Assembly: GCA_900547615.1 (NCBI GenBank)
Contig: URHH01000069.1
Coordinates: forward strand, 1 to 12,019
DNA: 12,019 nucleotides
Direction of reading: 5' to 3'
Origin: an uncultured Blautia sp.
GTDB lineage: Bacteria > Bacillota > Clostridia > Lachnospirales > Lachnospiraceae
Shown: piece by piece, positions 1-6,969 of the stretch
How the letters are laid out: each line of letters begins with the position of its first letter
How positions within the stretch are numbered: position 1 is the first letter of the stretch
Translations under genes and position numbers: made by a program
The notes under the pieces: model-generated
What the model saw: only the letters and a program-made list of their open reading frames with translations
Databases searched by the model: none
Told to the model about the DNA's origin: nothing

Positions 1-51
1 CCCACGTATCCAGCTTGGAAGGCTGGTGTTCTACCATTGAACTACACCCGC
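1..51 (-). tRNA. tRNA-Gly (anticodon UCC), 3' part cut off by the window edge
   Basis: Read on the minus strand, the 5' acceptor strand GCGGGTG begins at position 51. A D-arm with the AATGGT loop follows, then the anticodon arm CCAGC-CTTCCAA-GCTGG, whose loop puts TCC at the anticodon (glycine, GGA-type codons). The T-arm and the 3' acceptor strand lie beyond the left edge, so the gene is incomplete only because of the window. It has its own strong promoter just upstream, so it does not depend on the sugar operon that ends 97 bp away. Confidence 0.95.
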
Positions 52-77
52 GTGTTTCTGTCGCTTCAACGTTGATT

Positions 78-142
78 AGTATATAATATGTTTCCTGTTT
101 TGTCAATACCTTTTTTTATTTTTTGTTTTTTTTATTTTTTTC
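78..142 (-). promoter_or_regulatory. tRNA-Gly promoter with A-tract upstream element
   Basis: On the minus strand there is a perfect -35 TTGACA (101-106), a 17-bp spacer and a -10 TATACT (78-83), about 27 bp before the mature tRNA 5' end. Immediately upstream of the -35, positions 111-142 are almost only A on the transcribed-direction strand, in runs of 6 to 8 A broken by single T or C. This resembles the UP elements of stable RNA promoters, which are bound by the RNA polymerase alpha subunit. The UP-element role is inferred from composition and position. Confidence 0.85.
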
Positions 143-147
143 TACTT

Positions 148-963
148 TTATCTACAATTCAGATAACTCTCTTTTAAAATTCCAATACCGTTTCCCAGGT
201 GTCCGCCTTCCATAAGAAACTGTTTTGCAACTCTTTGGAGGCTGGTCGTTTCCGGATACATGGAAACATTCTCCTTCACCATTTTAAATATCCGTTCTTC
301 AGCCTCTCTCGTATCATAATCCCGAAGAACTACATGAAAAAAACTTCTGAATTTTCCTATATTGGAATTTTCACCCAGAATCTCAGACAATTCCGGACCA
401 AGAAGCCAGGAATGACAAATATACGCCTTTTCTTTTCCGAACATAGAAAATGCCTCTTTAAAAGATTTTTCACATTCCGCTTTTGCAAGGGGTGCTCCCT
501 GGGGAATATGTACATAAATAACATCTTCCCCTTTTTTGATGGTATACTCCCCATATGTCAGATTCCACTCTGACGGAAAAGCTTCAAACTGAAGACGGCC
601 GAGACGGAAAAGTGTCATATCAATATGACGAAACAGCCATTCATACTGACGAAGTCCATATTTTCCAGTCTCTTCTTTGCAGTTCTGGCACCAGATTGTA
701 AAATCAGAAAAAGTATCCCAATATATTTTTTCTGAAATCCCTCTTTTTTTGTATTCTTCCCATGTATCACACGCCATCTGTGAATAATAATACAAAAAGC
801 TGAGCCACGGATTTTCCCTTTTTAATATATTTTTGTAAAAAACTTCTCTGTTATTCTGAAAAAGCACTTTCATCTCTTTTTCATCTGTATCTTTTACTTT
901 CTCCAGAAGTTCTATTGCTTCCTCCGGAAGAGAAATCCCTCTGTAAAATTCTGCTGTCTTCAA
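148..963 (-). CDS. Putative acyltransferase of the NAT_N / GNAT_C family
   Basis: A 271-residue soluble protein with no signal peptide or membrane segment. Its overall pattern matches Firmicutes proteins with an N-acyltransferase N-terminal domain (roughly residues 1-125) followed by a GNAT-like C-terminal domain (about 130-265, including the VIYVHIPQGAPL stretch near 148-160). Such proteins are presumed to move an acyl group from acyl-CoA, but no substrate is known to me. The start codon is TTG at 963: an AGGGAG site lies 9 bp upstream (973-978), no in-frame ATG occurs before residue 31, and the ATG at 970 is followed at once by TAA. It is the last gene of the importer-fucosidase operon, 14 bp after the oxidoreductase, so a sugar or sugar-derived amine acceptor is a reasonable guess. 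The family call is from memory of the pattern. Confidence 0.7.
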   Translation of the reverse strand: MKTAEFYRGISLPEEAIELLEKVKDTDEKEMKVLFQNNREVFYKNILKRENPWLSFLYYYSQMACDTWEEYKKRGISEKIYWDTFSDFTIWCQNCKEETGKYGLRQYEWLFRHIDMTLFRLGRLQFEAFPSEWNLTYGEYTIKKGEDVIYVHIPQGAPLAKAECEKSFKEAFSMFGKEKAYICHSWLLGPELSEILGENSNIGKFRSFFHVVLRDYDTREAEERIFKMVKENVSMYPETTSLQRVAKQFLMEGGHLGNGIGILKESYLNCR

Positions 964-977
964 ATTACATAGCTCCC

Positions 978-2243
978 TTATTTTTGCTGTTTTTTATACT
1001 CTTTAAAATCGATTGTCGTTCCGAGTTTTCTTGACTTTTCTGCTGCCAGTGCAATCAGGTGACTTTCTACCGATACACGGGCATCTGTGCGGTTTTCTTT
1101 TTCTCCTTCAAGCGCCACAAGCCTTACAAAATCCTTCATCATTCTCATGTCGCTTCCGCTGTGCCCTGTCTTTGGAGTATGGAGACGTATTTTTTCTTCA
1201 TGGCCTTCCAGGAAATCTGTGATCGTAATTTCCCCAGCTTCCATATTCCCTGTAATTTCGCCTTTCGTTCCCATAATCCGTATTTCTCTTGCACACTGAT
1301 TCGTAAAAGCACTCATTACAAAAGAAACATTCACCTGATTTTCAAACTCCAGATTCACCACCTGATGATCCACAACTGTATTATCACAATGGAATACACA
1401 TCTTCCATAAGGCCCTGTTCGCAGCGCCTCTAATACTGCTTCTCTTTTTATATCATCTGAAACAGCATAAATCAATCCGTCATCAACTGCTTTAGGATGT
1501 TCCAGATAAAACTTCGGCGCATAGAACGCACACTCATCCCTATGCGGGCAGCCATCCATACAGCGTTTTGCTGCACCGGACGGAGCATTTTCTTCCTTAA
1601 AATAAGTAAGTTCTCCGAAAGAGCTTATTTTTTTGCAGGAACTCCCCACCAGCCACTGAAGAATATCCATGTCATGACAGCATTTCTGCAAAATCATAGG
1701 ACTTGATTCTTCTGCATTTCTCCAGTTTCCTCTTACGAAGCTATGAGCATGATGCCAAAATCCCACCTGTTCTATATGCTGAATGCTCATAATTTTTCCG
1801 ATCTTTCCGGAATCTATAAGCTCTTTTAACTTTGAAAAGAACGGAGAGTACCGAAGCACATGGCAGATGGATAAAATCCGATTATATTTCTCTGCCATTT
1901 CTCCCATTTCAATAATTTCCGCCGCCTCTGTAGACATCGGTTTTTCACAAAGTACATGATACCCCTTTTTCAGTGCTTCAACAACCGGTTCATAGTGCAT
2001 TTTATCCTGTGTGCACACCATTGCGCAGTCTGCCAGCTTTTCTCTTTTTAAAAGCTCCTCATAGGAAGAAAACTGAAATTCTTCTTTTATATTATGCCTC
2101 TTGGCAAATTCTTCTCTTCTTGTTTTATCCGGCTCTGCTACCGCAACAACCTGAAACTCATCAGGATGCTCCAGGGCATAGGAAGAATACACGTATCCTC
2201 CCCTAAGACCTGCGCCAATTAAAACTGCTGTTACTTTTTTCAT
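978..2243 (-). CDS. Gfo/Idh/MocA family NAD(P)-dependent oxidoreductase
   Basis: A 421-residue cytoplasmic protein. The N-terminal Rossmann fold shows the glycine motif GAGLRG at residues 10-15 and the EKP motif at 100-102, with K101 the expected catalytic lysine. HDMDILQWL at 190-198 corresponds to the family's conserved His-x2-Asp helix. The C-terminal alpha/beta domain carries the substrate site. Residues 228-238 hold a Cys-x3-Cys-x5-Cys cluster (RCMDGCPHRDEC) in a loop seen in some family members but absent from classical inositol dehydrogenases. Its ATG overlaps the fucosidase TGA (ATGA), implying translational coupling. A role in oxidising or epimerising a sugar freed by the fucosidase is likely; an NAD-dependent glycosidase of GH4/GH109-like chemistry is an alternative. 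The exact reaction cannot be assigned. Confidence 0.85.
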   Translation of the reverse strand: MKKVTAVLIGAGLRGGYVYSSYALEHPDEFQVVAVAEPDKTRREEFAKRHNIKEEFQFSSYEELLKREKLADCAMVCTQDKMHYEPVVEALKKGYHVLCEKPMSTEAAEIIEMGEMAEKYNRILSICHVLRYSPFFSKLKELIDSGKIGKIMSIQHIEQVGFWHHAHSFVRGNWRNAEESSPMILQKCCHDMDILQWLVGSSCKKISSFGELTYFKEENAPSGAAKRCMDGCPHRDECAFYAPKFYLEHPKAVDDGLIYAVSDDIKREAVLEALRTGPYGRCVFHCDNTVVDHQVVNLEFENQVNVSFVMSAFTNQCAREIRIMGTKGEITGNMEAGEITITDFLEGHEEKIRLHTPKTGHSGSDMRMMKDFVRLVALEGEKENRTDARVSVESHLIALAAEKSRKLGTTIDFKEYKKQQK

Positions 2244-3559
2244 GAATTTTCCCCTTTTTTACATACAATTTTTAAAACCGTATCTTTTTCATCCGGAAGT
2301 GGATATGTAAATACAGGATTCTCTCCAAAAGACACAAATGCCGTATCTGTATAAAGTGCTGTATTCCATGCCTCTCCTCTGTTCATCTCACTTCCGTCTG
2401 CCGTATAATAAACTTTATCAAGTTTATCCGGTGCAATTCCGTAAAGAGGCAGTGCTCCCAGAGGCGCTTCATAAACATGCGCATAAATTGTATCACCTTT
2501 CTGAGTATAGCGTCCCCACTCCGGTTTTGGAAGCTCAGAAATTCCACATCCGTAAATACTTTCTCCGTTTTTCTTCATCCATTCGCCAATCTCTTTCAAA
2601 ATAGCGATACTTTCTTTCGGAATATTCCCCTTTGCATCCGGTCCCACATTAAGAATCATGTTTCCGCCTTTGCTTGTACATTCCACAAGTTTACGGATCA
2701 GCATAGACGGCGTTTTATATAAATGATCATAATTACAGTAACCCCAGTGATTATTCATTGTAGCGCATAATTCCCACGGAATCGGCTCTCCTTTTTCATC
2801 ACACACTCCCATAGGAGGAATAATCTGCTCCGGACTTGCAAAATCACCACTGTAGATCAGCGGGTTTTCTGTGGCTATACTTCCATGATCCTCTCCTGAT
2901 CCCTCCAGACGATTATCAATAATAACATCCGGCTGATAATGGCGCACCATCTGAATTAACTCCGTTGCCTTCCACTTTTCCCCGCACATATCGTCATAGG
3001 AAAAATCAAACCAGAGAAGATCCAGCTTTCCGTAATTTGTCACAAGTTCCTTCACCTGTCCGTGCATGTATGTAAGATACCTGTCAAAATCAATTTTTTC
3101 ATCTTTATATTCTTCTCGGTTTCTCATAGGATGCTGTCTGTCTCCGTATTTCGGGAAATCCGGATGACTCCAGTCAATAATAGAAAAATAAAGTCCTACA
3201 CGGATTCCTTCTTCTCTGCAGGCATCTACAAATTCTCTTACAAGATCTCTGCCCGCCTTTGTATTTGTGCATTTATAATCTGTAAGCGCCGAATCAAACA
3301 GGCAAAATCCATCATGATGTTTTGCTGTGAGTACTGCGTACTTCATGCCAGCCTCTTTCGCAAGACGCACCCACTCTCTTGGGTTATAATCAACCGGATC
3401 AAATAAATCAAAATATTGTTTGTATTCCTCTACTGTCATCTCTTTTTCAGACATCATCCATTCGCCGCAGGCAGGTATAGAATAAAGTCCCCAGTGAATA
3501 AACATTCCAAATCTTGCATCCATAAACCATTTTGTACGTTCTCTTATTTCCTGATTCAT
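2240..3559 (-). CDS. GH29 alpha-L-fucosidase, cytoplasmic
   Basis: A 439-residue glycoside hydrolase family 29 enzyme that releases alpha-linked L-fucose. Landmarks in order: RFGMFIHWG (residues 16-24), the KHHDGF motif (80-85), LLWFDF with D185 as the expected catalytic nucleophile, WELCATMNNHWGY (262-274), and GGNMILNVGPDAKG (298-311), a block close to the end of the catalytic barrel. A short beta-rich C-terminal part follows. There is no signal peptide, so it acts inside the cell on imported oligosaccharides, unlike the secreted fucosidases of mucin degraders. AAAGGAG lies upstream of the ATG at 3559. It sits between the permeases and the Gfo/Idh/MocA gene and overlaps the latter by 4 bp. 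The residue E244 in ASPEQ could belong to the active site; acid/base assignment in GH29 is not safe by eye. Linkage preference cannot be read. Confidence 0.95.
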   Translation of the reverse strand: MNQEIRERTKWFMDARFGMFIHWGLYSIPACGEWMMSEKEMTVEEYKQYFDLFDPVDYNPREWVRLAKEAGMKYAVLTAKHHDGFCLFDSALTDYKCTNTKAGRDLVREFVDACREEGIRVGLYFSIIDWSHPDFPKYGDRQHPMRNREEYKDEKIDFDRYLTYMHGQVKELVTNYGKLDLLWFDFSYDDMCGEKWKATELIQMVRHYQPDVIIDNRLEGSGEDHGSIATENPLIYSGDFASPEQIIPPMGVCDEKGEPIPWELCATMNNHWGYCNYDHLYKTPSMLIRKLVECTSKGGNMILNVGPDAKGNIPKESIAILKEIGEWMKKNGESIYGCGISELPKPEWGRYTQKGDTIYAHVYEAPLGALPLYGIAPDKLDKVYYTADGSEMNRGEAWNTALYTDTAFVSFGENPVFTYPLPDEKDTVLKIVCKKGENS

Positions 3560-3573
3560 TCATCATTCTCCTT

Positions 3574-3594
3574 TATTATATGAATTCTATAATA
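3574..3594. repeat. AT-rich inverted repeat ahead of the fucosidase ribosome site
   Basis: TATTATA (3574-3580) and TATAATA (3588-3594) are perfect 7-bp inverted arms around a 7-base centre containing GAATTC. The repeat fills most of the 40-bp gap between the second permease gene and the fucosidase gene and abuts the AAAGGAG ribosome site (3568-3574). With only A-T pairs the RNA hairpin would be weak; a protein site or chance is equally possible. Confidence 0.35.
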
Positions 3595-3599
3595 CTATT

Positions 3600-4454
3600 T
3601 TAACCTTTTACTGCTCCTCCGGAAAGAGCCTCTACAAAGAATTTACTGAAAATACAATAGAGAATAATCGGAGGAAGAATAATAATTACCATAGCGGAAA
3701 ACAATCCGTTATAATTGGTTCGGAAAGAAGTCGTAAATGTAGACAAAAGCGCCGGAACCGTAAGTTTATTCCTGTCGATCATAACAAGAGAAGCCCAGTA
3801 ATATTCATTCCAGTTATTTAAAAATGCAAGAACTGCTGCTGTCATAATTCCCGGACGTGCTATAGGGAAAATAACCTTTGCCCATGTCTGCATATATCCA
3901 CATCCATCAATTCTTGCAGCCTCCTCAAGCTCTTTCGGAATATTTGTGTAATAGTTTTTGATCACGAAAAAGCTCACTGCAATTCCGCTGCATGAATAAA
4001 TTAAAATCAGTGCGCTCCTTGTATCATAAAGCTTCATTCTGTTGATCATGTTATATACCGGATAAGTAAGGGCTGTCGCCGGAATAAACATGGTAGAATA
4101 TAAAAGCACGTTTACAAGTCCTTTTCCCTTAAACTCCATGCGGGCTACCACGTAGGCAGACATGGAAATCATCACGATACTGATCACAACAGAAACACCT
4201 GAAATAAGAAGGCTGTTTCCAAAATAGCGCATGACATGTAAATCCTTAAAAGTGGCTATATATCCATCCAGACAGATGGATTCCGGAAGCATAAACCCGG
4301 GTCTTGCCAGAGGATCTGACTTAAAACTCGAAAGGATCAGCCATACAAAGGGAACAAGAGCTACCAGAAGCGCCCATATAAGGCAGATGTATGTGAAAAT
4401 CTTAGTACCTTTTGACATACTTTTTACAGCAGTATGCTTTCTTTTTTTATTCAT
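3600..4454 (-). CDS. Carbohydrate ABC transporter permease, MalG/LacG type (CUT1)
   Basis: An inner-membrane permease subunit of about 284 residues with six predicted hydrophobic segments. It carries the cytoplasmic EAA loop (LEEAARIDGCGYMQTW followed by ...FPIARPG, about residues 176-197) through which it contacts the ATPase. The C-terminal end GGAVKG is typical of the MalG branch. Two ATGs are possible: the first (4460) lies only 1 bp after the AGGAGG site, whereas the second (4454, two codons later) has a normal 7-bp spacing, so I place the start at 4454. The gene starts 12 bp after the stop of the other permease and shares its operon. It should pair with that permease and the upstream binding protein to import an oligosaccharide, using an ATPase encoded elsewhere. 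Confidence 0.93.
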   Translation of the reverse strand: MNKKRKHTAVKSMSKGTKIFTYICLIWALLVALVPFVWLILSSFKSDPLARPGFMLPESICLDGYIATFKDLHVMRYFGNSLLISGVSVVISIVMISMSAYVVARMEFKGKGLVNVLLYSTMFIPATALTYPVYNMINRMKLYDTRSALILIYSCSGIAVSFFVIKNYYTNIPKELEEAARIDGCGYMQTWAKVIFPIARPGIMTAAVLAFLNNWNEYYWASLVMIDRNKLTVPALLSTFTTSFRTNYNGLFSAMVIIILPPIILYCIFSKFFVEALSGGAVKG

Positions 4455-4466
4455 TTCCATCCCTCC

Positions 4467-5378
4467 TTATGCTTTTCTCTTCTTTTTGAAAGAAATACTG
4501 TAAATAATATTTACTGCTACAATAATCAGCATACCTGCCAGAATCTGAATGACAGCAACTGCATTTGCTCTTCCAAACTGAGTTCGCGGGCTTGTAATGG
4601 CAAGCTCACGGATAACGTAACTGATACTGTACGTTCCTGCTGCACCCTTTGTCAGGAAGAACACCTCATTATACAGAAGGAAACCTGATGTTGCCGCAAG
4701 AATAGACACGGTCTTTAATGTTCCTTTTATCATCGGAATGGTAATATACCAGTCCTGTTTAATCCCGCTTACGCCATCAAGCATAGCTGCTTCTCTTATT
4801 TCCTCAGGCACAGCCATTACATTCCCCAGAATCATTAATGTTGTAGTTCCTGTAAAGAAAATATAAGCTCCTGTAATTGCCCAGAAAGCCGGTCCCTTCA
4901 GCAGCAGTATATTTTCACTGAATCCTTTATTAAAATTCTGTATCAGCGGATTGACTACCCCGTAAAGCGGGCTGTATAACTGAAGGAAAATCATTCCCAT
5001 CGCCGCTGAGGAAATCATATTTGGAATAATATAAATATTTCGTATTGTCTTAATCCCTTTTACTTTCCTGGAAAATGCCAGGGCAATCAATGTGGAAACC
5101 GGTATTTGTACTACCACACCAAGAAGTGCCCATGCTGCCGAATTCCTGAGAGCCTCCCAGAAATATGGATAAATACTAAAAATATAATCGTAATTATTCC
5201 ACATTTCTTTCCATCCGAAAAATTCCGGGCTTGTGATATTGGTATAATCCCATTTGCAGAAAGATGTAAGAAAAACGGTAATAATCGGATAGAGATAAAA
5301 AATACAAAATGCAATTATTGTAGGAGCCAGAAATGCGATAATAAAGGCTTTTCTGTTTCGGCTTAACTTATTTTTCAT
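4467..5378 (-). CDS. Carbohydrate ABC transporter permease, MalF/LacF/UgpA type (CUT1)
   Basis: A 303-residue inner-membrane permease. A basic N-terminus (MKNKLSRNRK) precedes the first membrane helix (about residues 11-38). Further helices follow around 76-103, 113-137, 166-188, 219-240 and 270-295. The EAA loop is EEIREAAMLDGVSGIKQDW (about 192-210) followed by ITIPMIKGT, the ATPase contact of the family. AGGAG lies 7 bp before the ATG. It follows the binding-protein gene after an 81-bp gap that contains two hairpins, and is 12 bp from the next permease gene. No ATP-binding gene is present; in Firmicutes such CUT1 importers commonly borrow a shared MsmX/MsmK-type ATPase. The local substrate is inferred to be a fucosylated oligosaccharide from the adjacent intracellular fucosidase. 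Confidence 0.95.
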   Translation of the reverse strand: MKNKLSRNRKAFIIAFLAPTIIAFCIFYLYPIITVFLTSFCKWDYTNITSPEFFGWKEMWNNYDYIFSIYPYFWEALRNSAAWALLGVVVQIPVSTLIALAFSRKVKGIKTIRNIYIIPNMISSAAMGMIFLQLYSPLYGVVNPLIQNFNKGFSENILLLKGPAFWAITGAYIFFTGTTTLMILGNVMAVPEEIREAAMLDGVSGIKQDWYITIPMIKGTLKTVSILAATSGFLLYNEVFFLTKGAAGTYSISYVIRELAITSPRTQFGRANAVAVIQILAGMLIIVAVNIIYSISFKKKRKA

Positions 5379-5397
5379 TATTTTCTCCTCTCATTGT

Positions 5398-5440
5398 TTT
5401 CTTCGGGAAGAAACAGGGGAAGAGAAATTTCCTCTTCCCC
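5398..5440 (-). promoter_or_regulatory. Tandem hairpins between binding-protein and permease genes
   Basis: GGGGAAGAG (5416-5424) and CTCTTCCCC (5432-5440) form a perfect 9-bp stem with a 7-base loop. A second stem, TTTCTT (5398-5403) with AAGAAA (5408-5413), lies immediately downstream in the direction of transcription. The tail after the strong stem is only TGTTTCTT, too weak for a full terminator. The place, just after the binding-protein stop, fits a 3' stabiliser or partial attenuator that gives more binding protein than permease, as known for maltose-type operons. The function is inferred. Confidence 0.65.
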
Positions 5441-5459
5441 CGCATCTCTTTTCTTTTTA

Positions 5460-6728
5460 TTATGCAATTAATGCGATAAGCTCTTTCTGAAGCTGTTCAA
5501 ATCTTGCATCAATATCTGTTCCTGAGACAGCACATTCCATTAATGCATTGATAATTGCACTCTTTACATCTGCACCCCAGCTGTAATTCATATCTTTCAC
5601 TACGATTTCTGCATCGTTTACCATAGAGCATGCTTCTGCAAGTTTCATGGTAATCGCGTCTCCGCTTTCTTCTGCAAGTTTGTTAAGGTCAACGTTTGTA
5701 TTACATGGGTTTGCCTGTACTCCGGTAAAGATTTTTGCCTGAACTTCTTCGCTTGTCATATATTTAATAAATTCCAGTGCAAGTTCTGTTTTTTCTTCAC
5801 TCATTCCATTTGCCACTGTAAGTCCTGCACCTGCAGAAGAAACCGCAACATTTCCAGGGAAGAGAGCCGGCTGGATTGCCTCTGCAAGACCTGCGTCTAT
5901 ACCGCTTGCGTTCCATACTCCGTTAAAAAGTACGGCTGCTGTTCCGTTTTTATTAAAGTCATCCATCAGATTTCCAACATCTTCTGTTGTGTGCTCAGAA
6001 CCGTTTGCCTGATCAAGTGTTGCAGCAGTTTTAAACGCTTCTGCAAAAACTTCTGAATTTACCGCTTCTTCTGTAAGCGGTGCATCGATCATTGCTCTTC
6101 CTTCCTCTGAAGACGCCAAAATCGCATTCACAATAAATCCTGATCCCTGTCCTGCCGCATATCCGTATGTTCCATCATCAAGTCCGCGTACCTTTTCCAT
6201 TGCCTCGCCAAACGCATCCCAATCTTTCAGATCTTCAATCTTGATTCCTGCTTTTTCAAAAACATCCGCATTATACCAGATTCCACGGCTTTCCATCTGA
6301 TCATGCACAGAATAAATATGTCCGTCCACATCATTCTGTGTGTAATTTAATCCAACCGCATCCTGAAGATTGTTTTCATCAATATACGGTTTTAAATCAT
6401 ATACAAGCCCCTGAGAAACAGCTGCCTGCGGAACGGCTGTACCACAGTCTACAAGATCCGGGAAAGATCCTCCTGCCACCTGTGCACTTACAATTTCATC
6501 TCTGTTTTCTACTGCAATCGGTTTAAATGTTACCGGTCCGTCCGCATGAGTCTTTGCAAACTCATCATAAATATCACGCATTACCTTTGCTGCCGGCCAT
6601 TCACTTTCTTCATGGTAATATCCGTGATAAAATTCCAGTTCATTGTCCGCTCCAAATACGGTTACTCCGGAAAGCATACTCACTCCCATAGCTGCTGTCA
6701 GTACCAACCCTGTTACTCTTTTCTTCAT
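5460..6728 (-). CDS. Extracellular sugar-binding protein of the importer, no lipobox
   Basis: A 422-residue family 1 extracellular solute-binding protein, the substrate receptor for the two downstream permeases. Residues 1-27 are a Sec signal peptide: MKKR, a hydrophobic stretch, then LSGVTVFGA before DNELEF. Gram-positive members normally have a lipobox cysteine here; this one has LSGV and no cysteine, so signal peptidase I cleavage near residues 26-27 is expected. Typical features of the fold include SFPDLVDCG (about 83-91), GHIYSVHD followed by GIWYNADVFEKAGI, and a C-terminal part with ...FIKYMTSEEVQAKIF. An AAGGAGG site precedes the ATG. It is the first gene of the second transcription unit, behind a regulated-looking promoter region. 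It resembles the other binding protein in this window along its length, so the two are paralogues. Confidence 0.93.
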   Translation of the reverse strand: MKKRVTGLVLTAAMGVSMLSGVTVFGADNELEFYHGYYHEESEWPAAKVMRDIYDEFAKTHADGPVTFKPIAVENRDEIVSAQVAGGSFPDLVDCGTAVPQAAVSQGLVYDLKPYIDENNLQDAVGLNYTQNDVDGHIYSVHDQMESRGIWYNADVFEKAGIKIEDLKDWDAFGEAMEKVRGLDDGTYGYAAGQGSGFIVNAILASSEEGRAMIDAPLTEEAVNSEVFAEAFKTAATLDQANGSEHTTEDVGNLMDDFNKNGTAAVLFNGVWNASGIDAGLAEAIQPALFPGNVAVSSAGAGLTVANGMSEEKTELALEFIKYMTSEEVQAKIFTGVQANPCNTNVDLNKLAEESGDAITMKLAEACSMVNDAEIVVKDMNYSWGADVKSAIINALMECAVSGTDIDARFEQLQKELIALIA

Positions 6729-6782
6729 TTTGTCCTCCTTCTCCCCAAACCTCGTCGGGTGATTTGTTTGTTTTTACTGATT

Positions 6783-6818
6783 TATCTGTATTTTATCTTA
6801 TTTTCTGTGCATTTTGAA
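6783..6818 (-). promoter_or_regulatory. Probable weak promoter of the importer-fucosidase operon
   Basis: On the minus strand, TAAAAT (6790-6795) makes a plausible -10 box, with TTCAAA (6813-6818) 17 bp upstream as a poor -35 (four of six consensus bases). This predicts a start of transcription near 6783 and a leader of about 55 bases ending in the AAGGAGG ribosome site. The weak -35 just downstream of repeated motifs suits an activator-dependent promoter. No start site is known. Confidence 0.5.
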
Positions 6819-6827
6819 TGAAGGTTA

Positions 6828-6885
6828 TTGACAAGCGTCATGGAAATTGTTGACCATTTTTCTTTGTACCTGAATTATATTGACA
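6828..6885 (-). promoter_or_regulatory. Three TGTCAA-like repeats, candidate response-regulator sites
   Basis: Read in the direction of the operon, TGTCAA (6880-6885), GGTCAA (6850-6855) and TGTCAA (6828-6833) occur in the same orientation, each followed by T/C-A. Start-to-start distances are 30 and 22 bp, close to three and two helical turns. The nearest copy is 10 bp upstream of the proposed -35, where a class II activator would bind. AraC-type regulators such as YesN commonly bind direct repeats spaced by about two turns. A further imperfect palindrome, GTAAA-ATA-TTTAC, lies at 6894-6906. Binding by the local regulator is inferred. Confidence 0.45.
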
Positions 6886-6925
6886 TTTCATATGTAAAAT
6901 ATTTACCACCCGCATATTTTTACAC

Positions 6926-6962
6926 AAAAAGAAATGCCCATATCATAAAAATATGGACATTT
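6926..6962 (-). terminator. Intrinsic terminator after the sensory binding-protein gene
   Basis: AAATGCCCATAT (6932-6943) and ATATGGACATTT (6951-6962) form a 12-bp stem with one G-U pair and a 7-base loop. It starts 8 bp after the TGA of the upstream gene on the minus strand and is followed by CTTTTTG. It is AT-rich, so readthrough may be appreciable, but it plainly divides the regulatory unit from the importer operon. Confidence 0.75.
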
Positions 6963-6969
6963 TTCCTTA

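Noticed and set aside
3574..3594. A separate promoter for the fucosidase (TATAAT next to the ribosome site)
   Set aside because: Transcription would begin within or past the ribosome site and there is no good -35 box.
4455..4460. The first ATG of the MalG-type permease
   Set aside because: It lies 1 bp from the AGGAGG site; the ATG two codons later has normal spacing.
6829..6840. A cre (CcpA) site at TGACAAGCGTCA
   Set aside because: The inverted repeat is 12 bp, with the central CG off the expected position, and fits the 14-bp cre consensus poorly.
6828..6885. The TTGACA-like motifs as -35 boxes of plus-strand promoters
   Set aside because: No matching -10 box at 16-18 bp and no plus-strand gene downstream.
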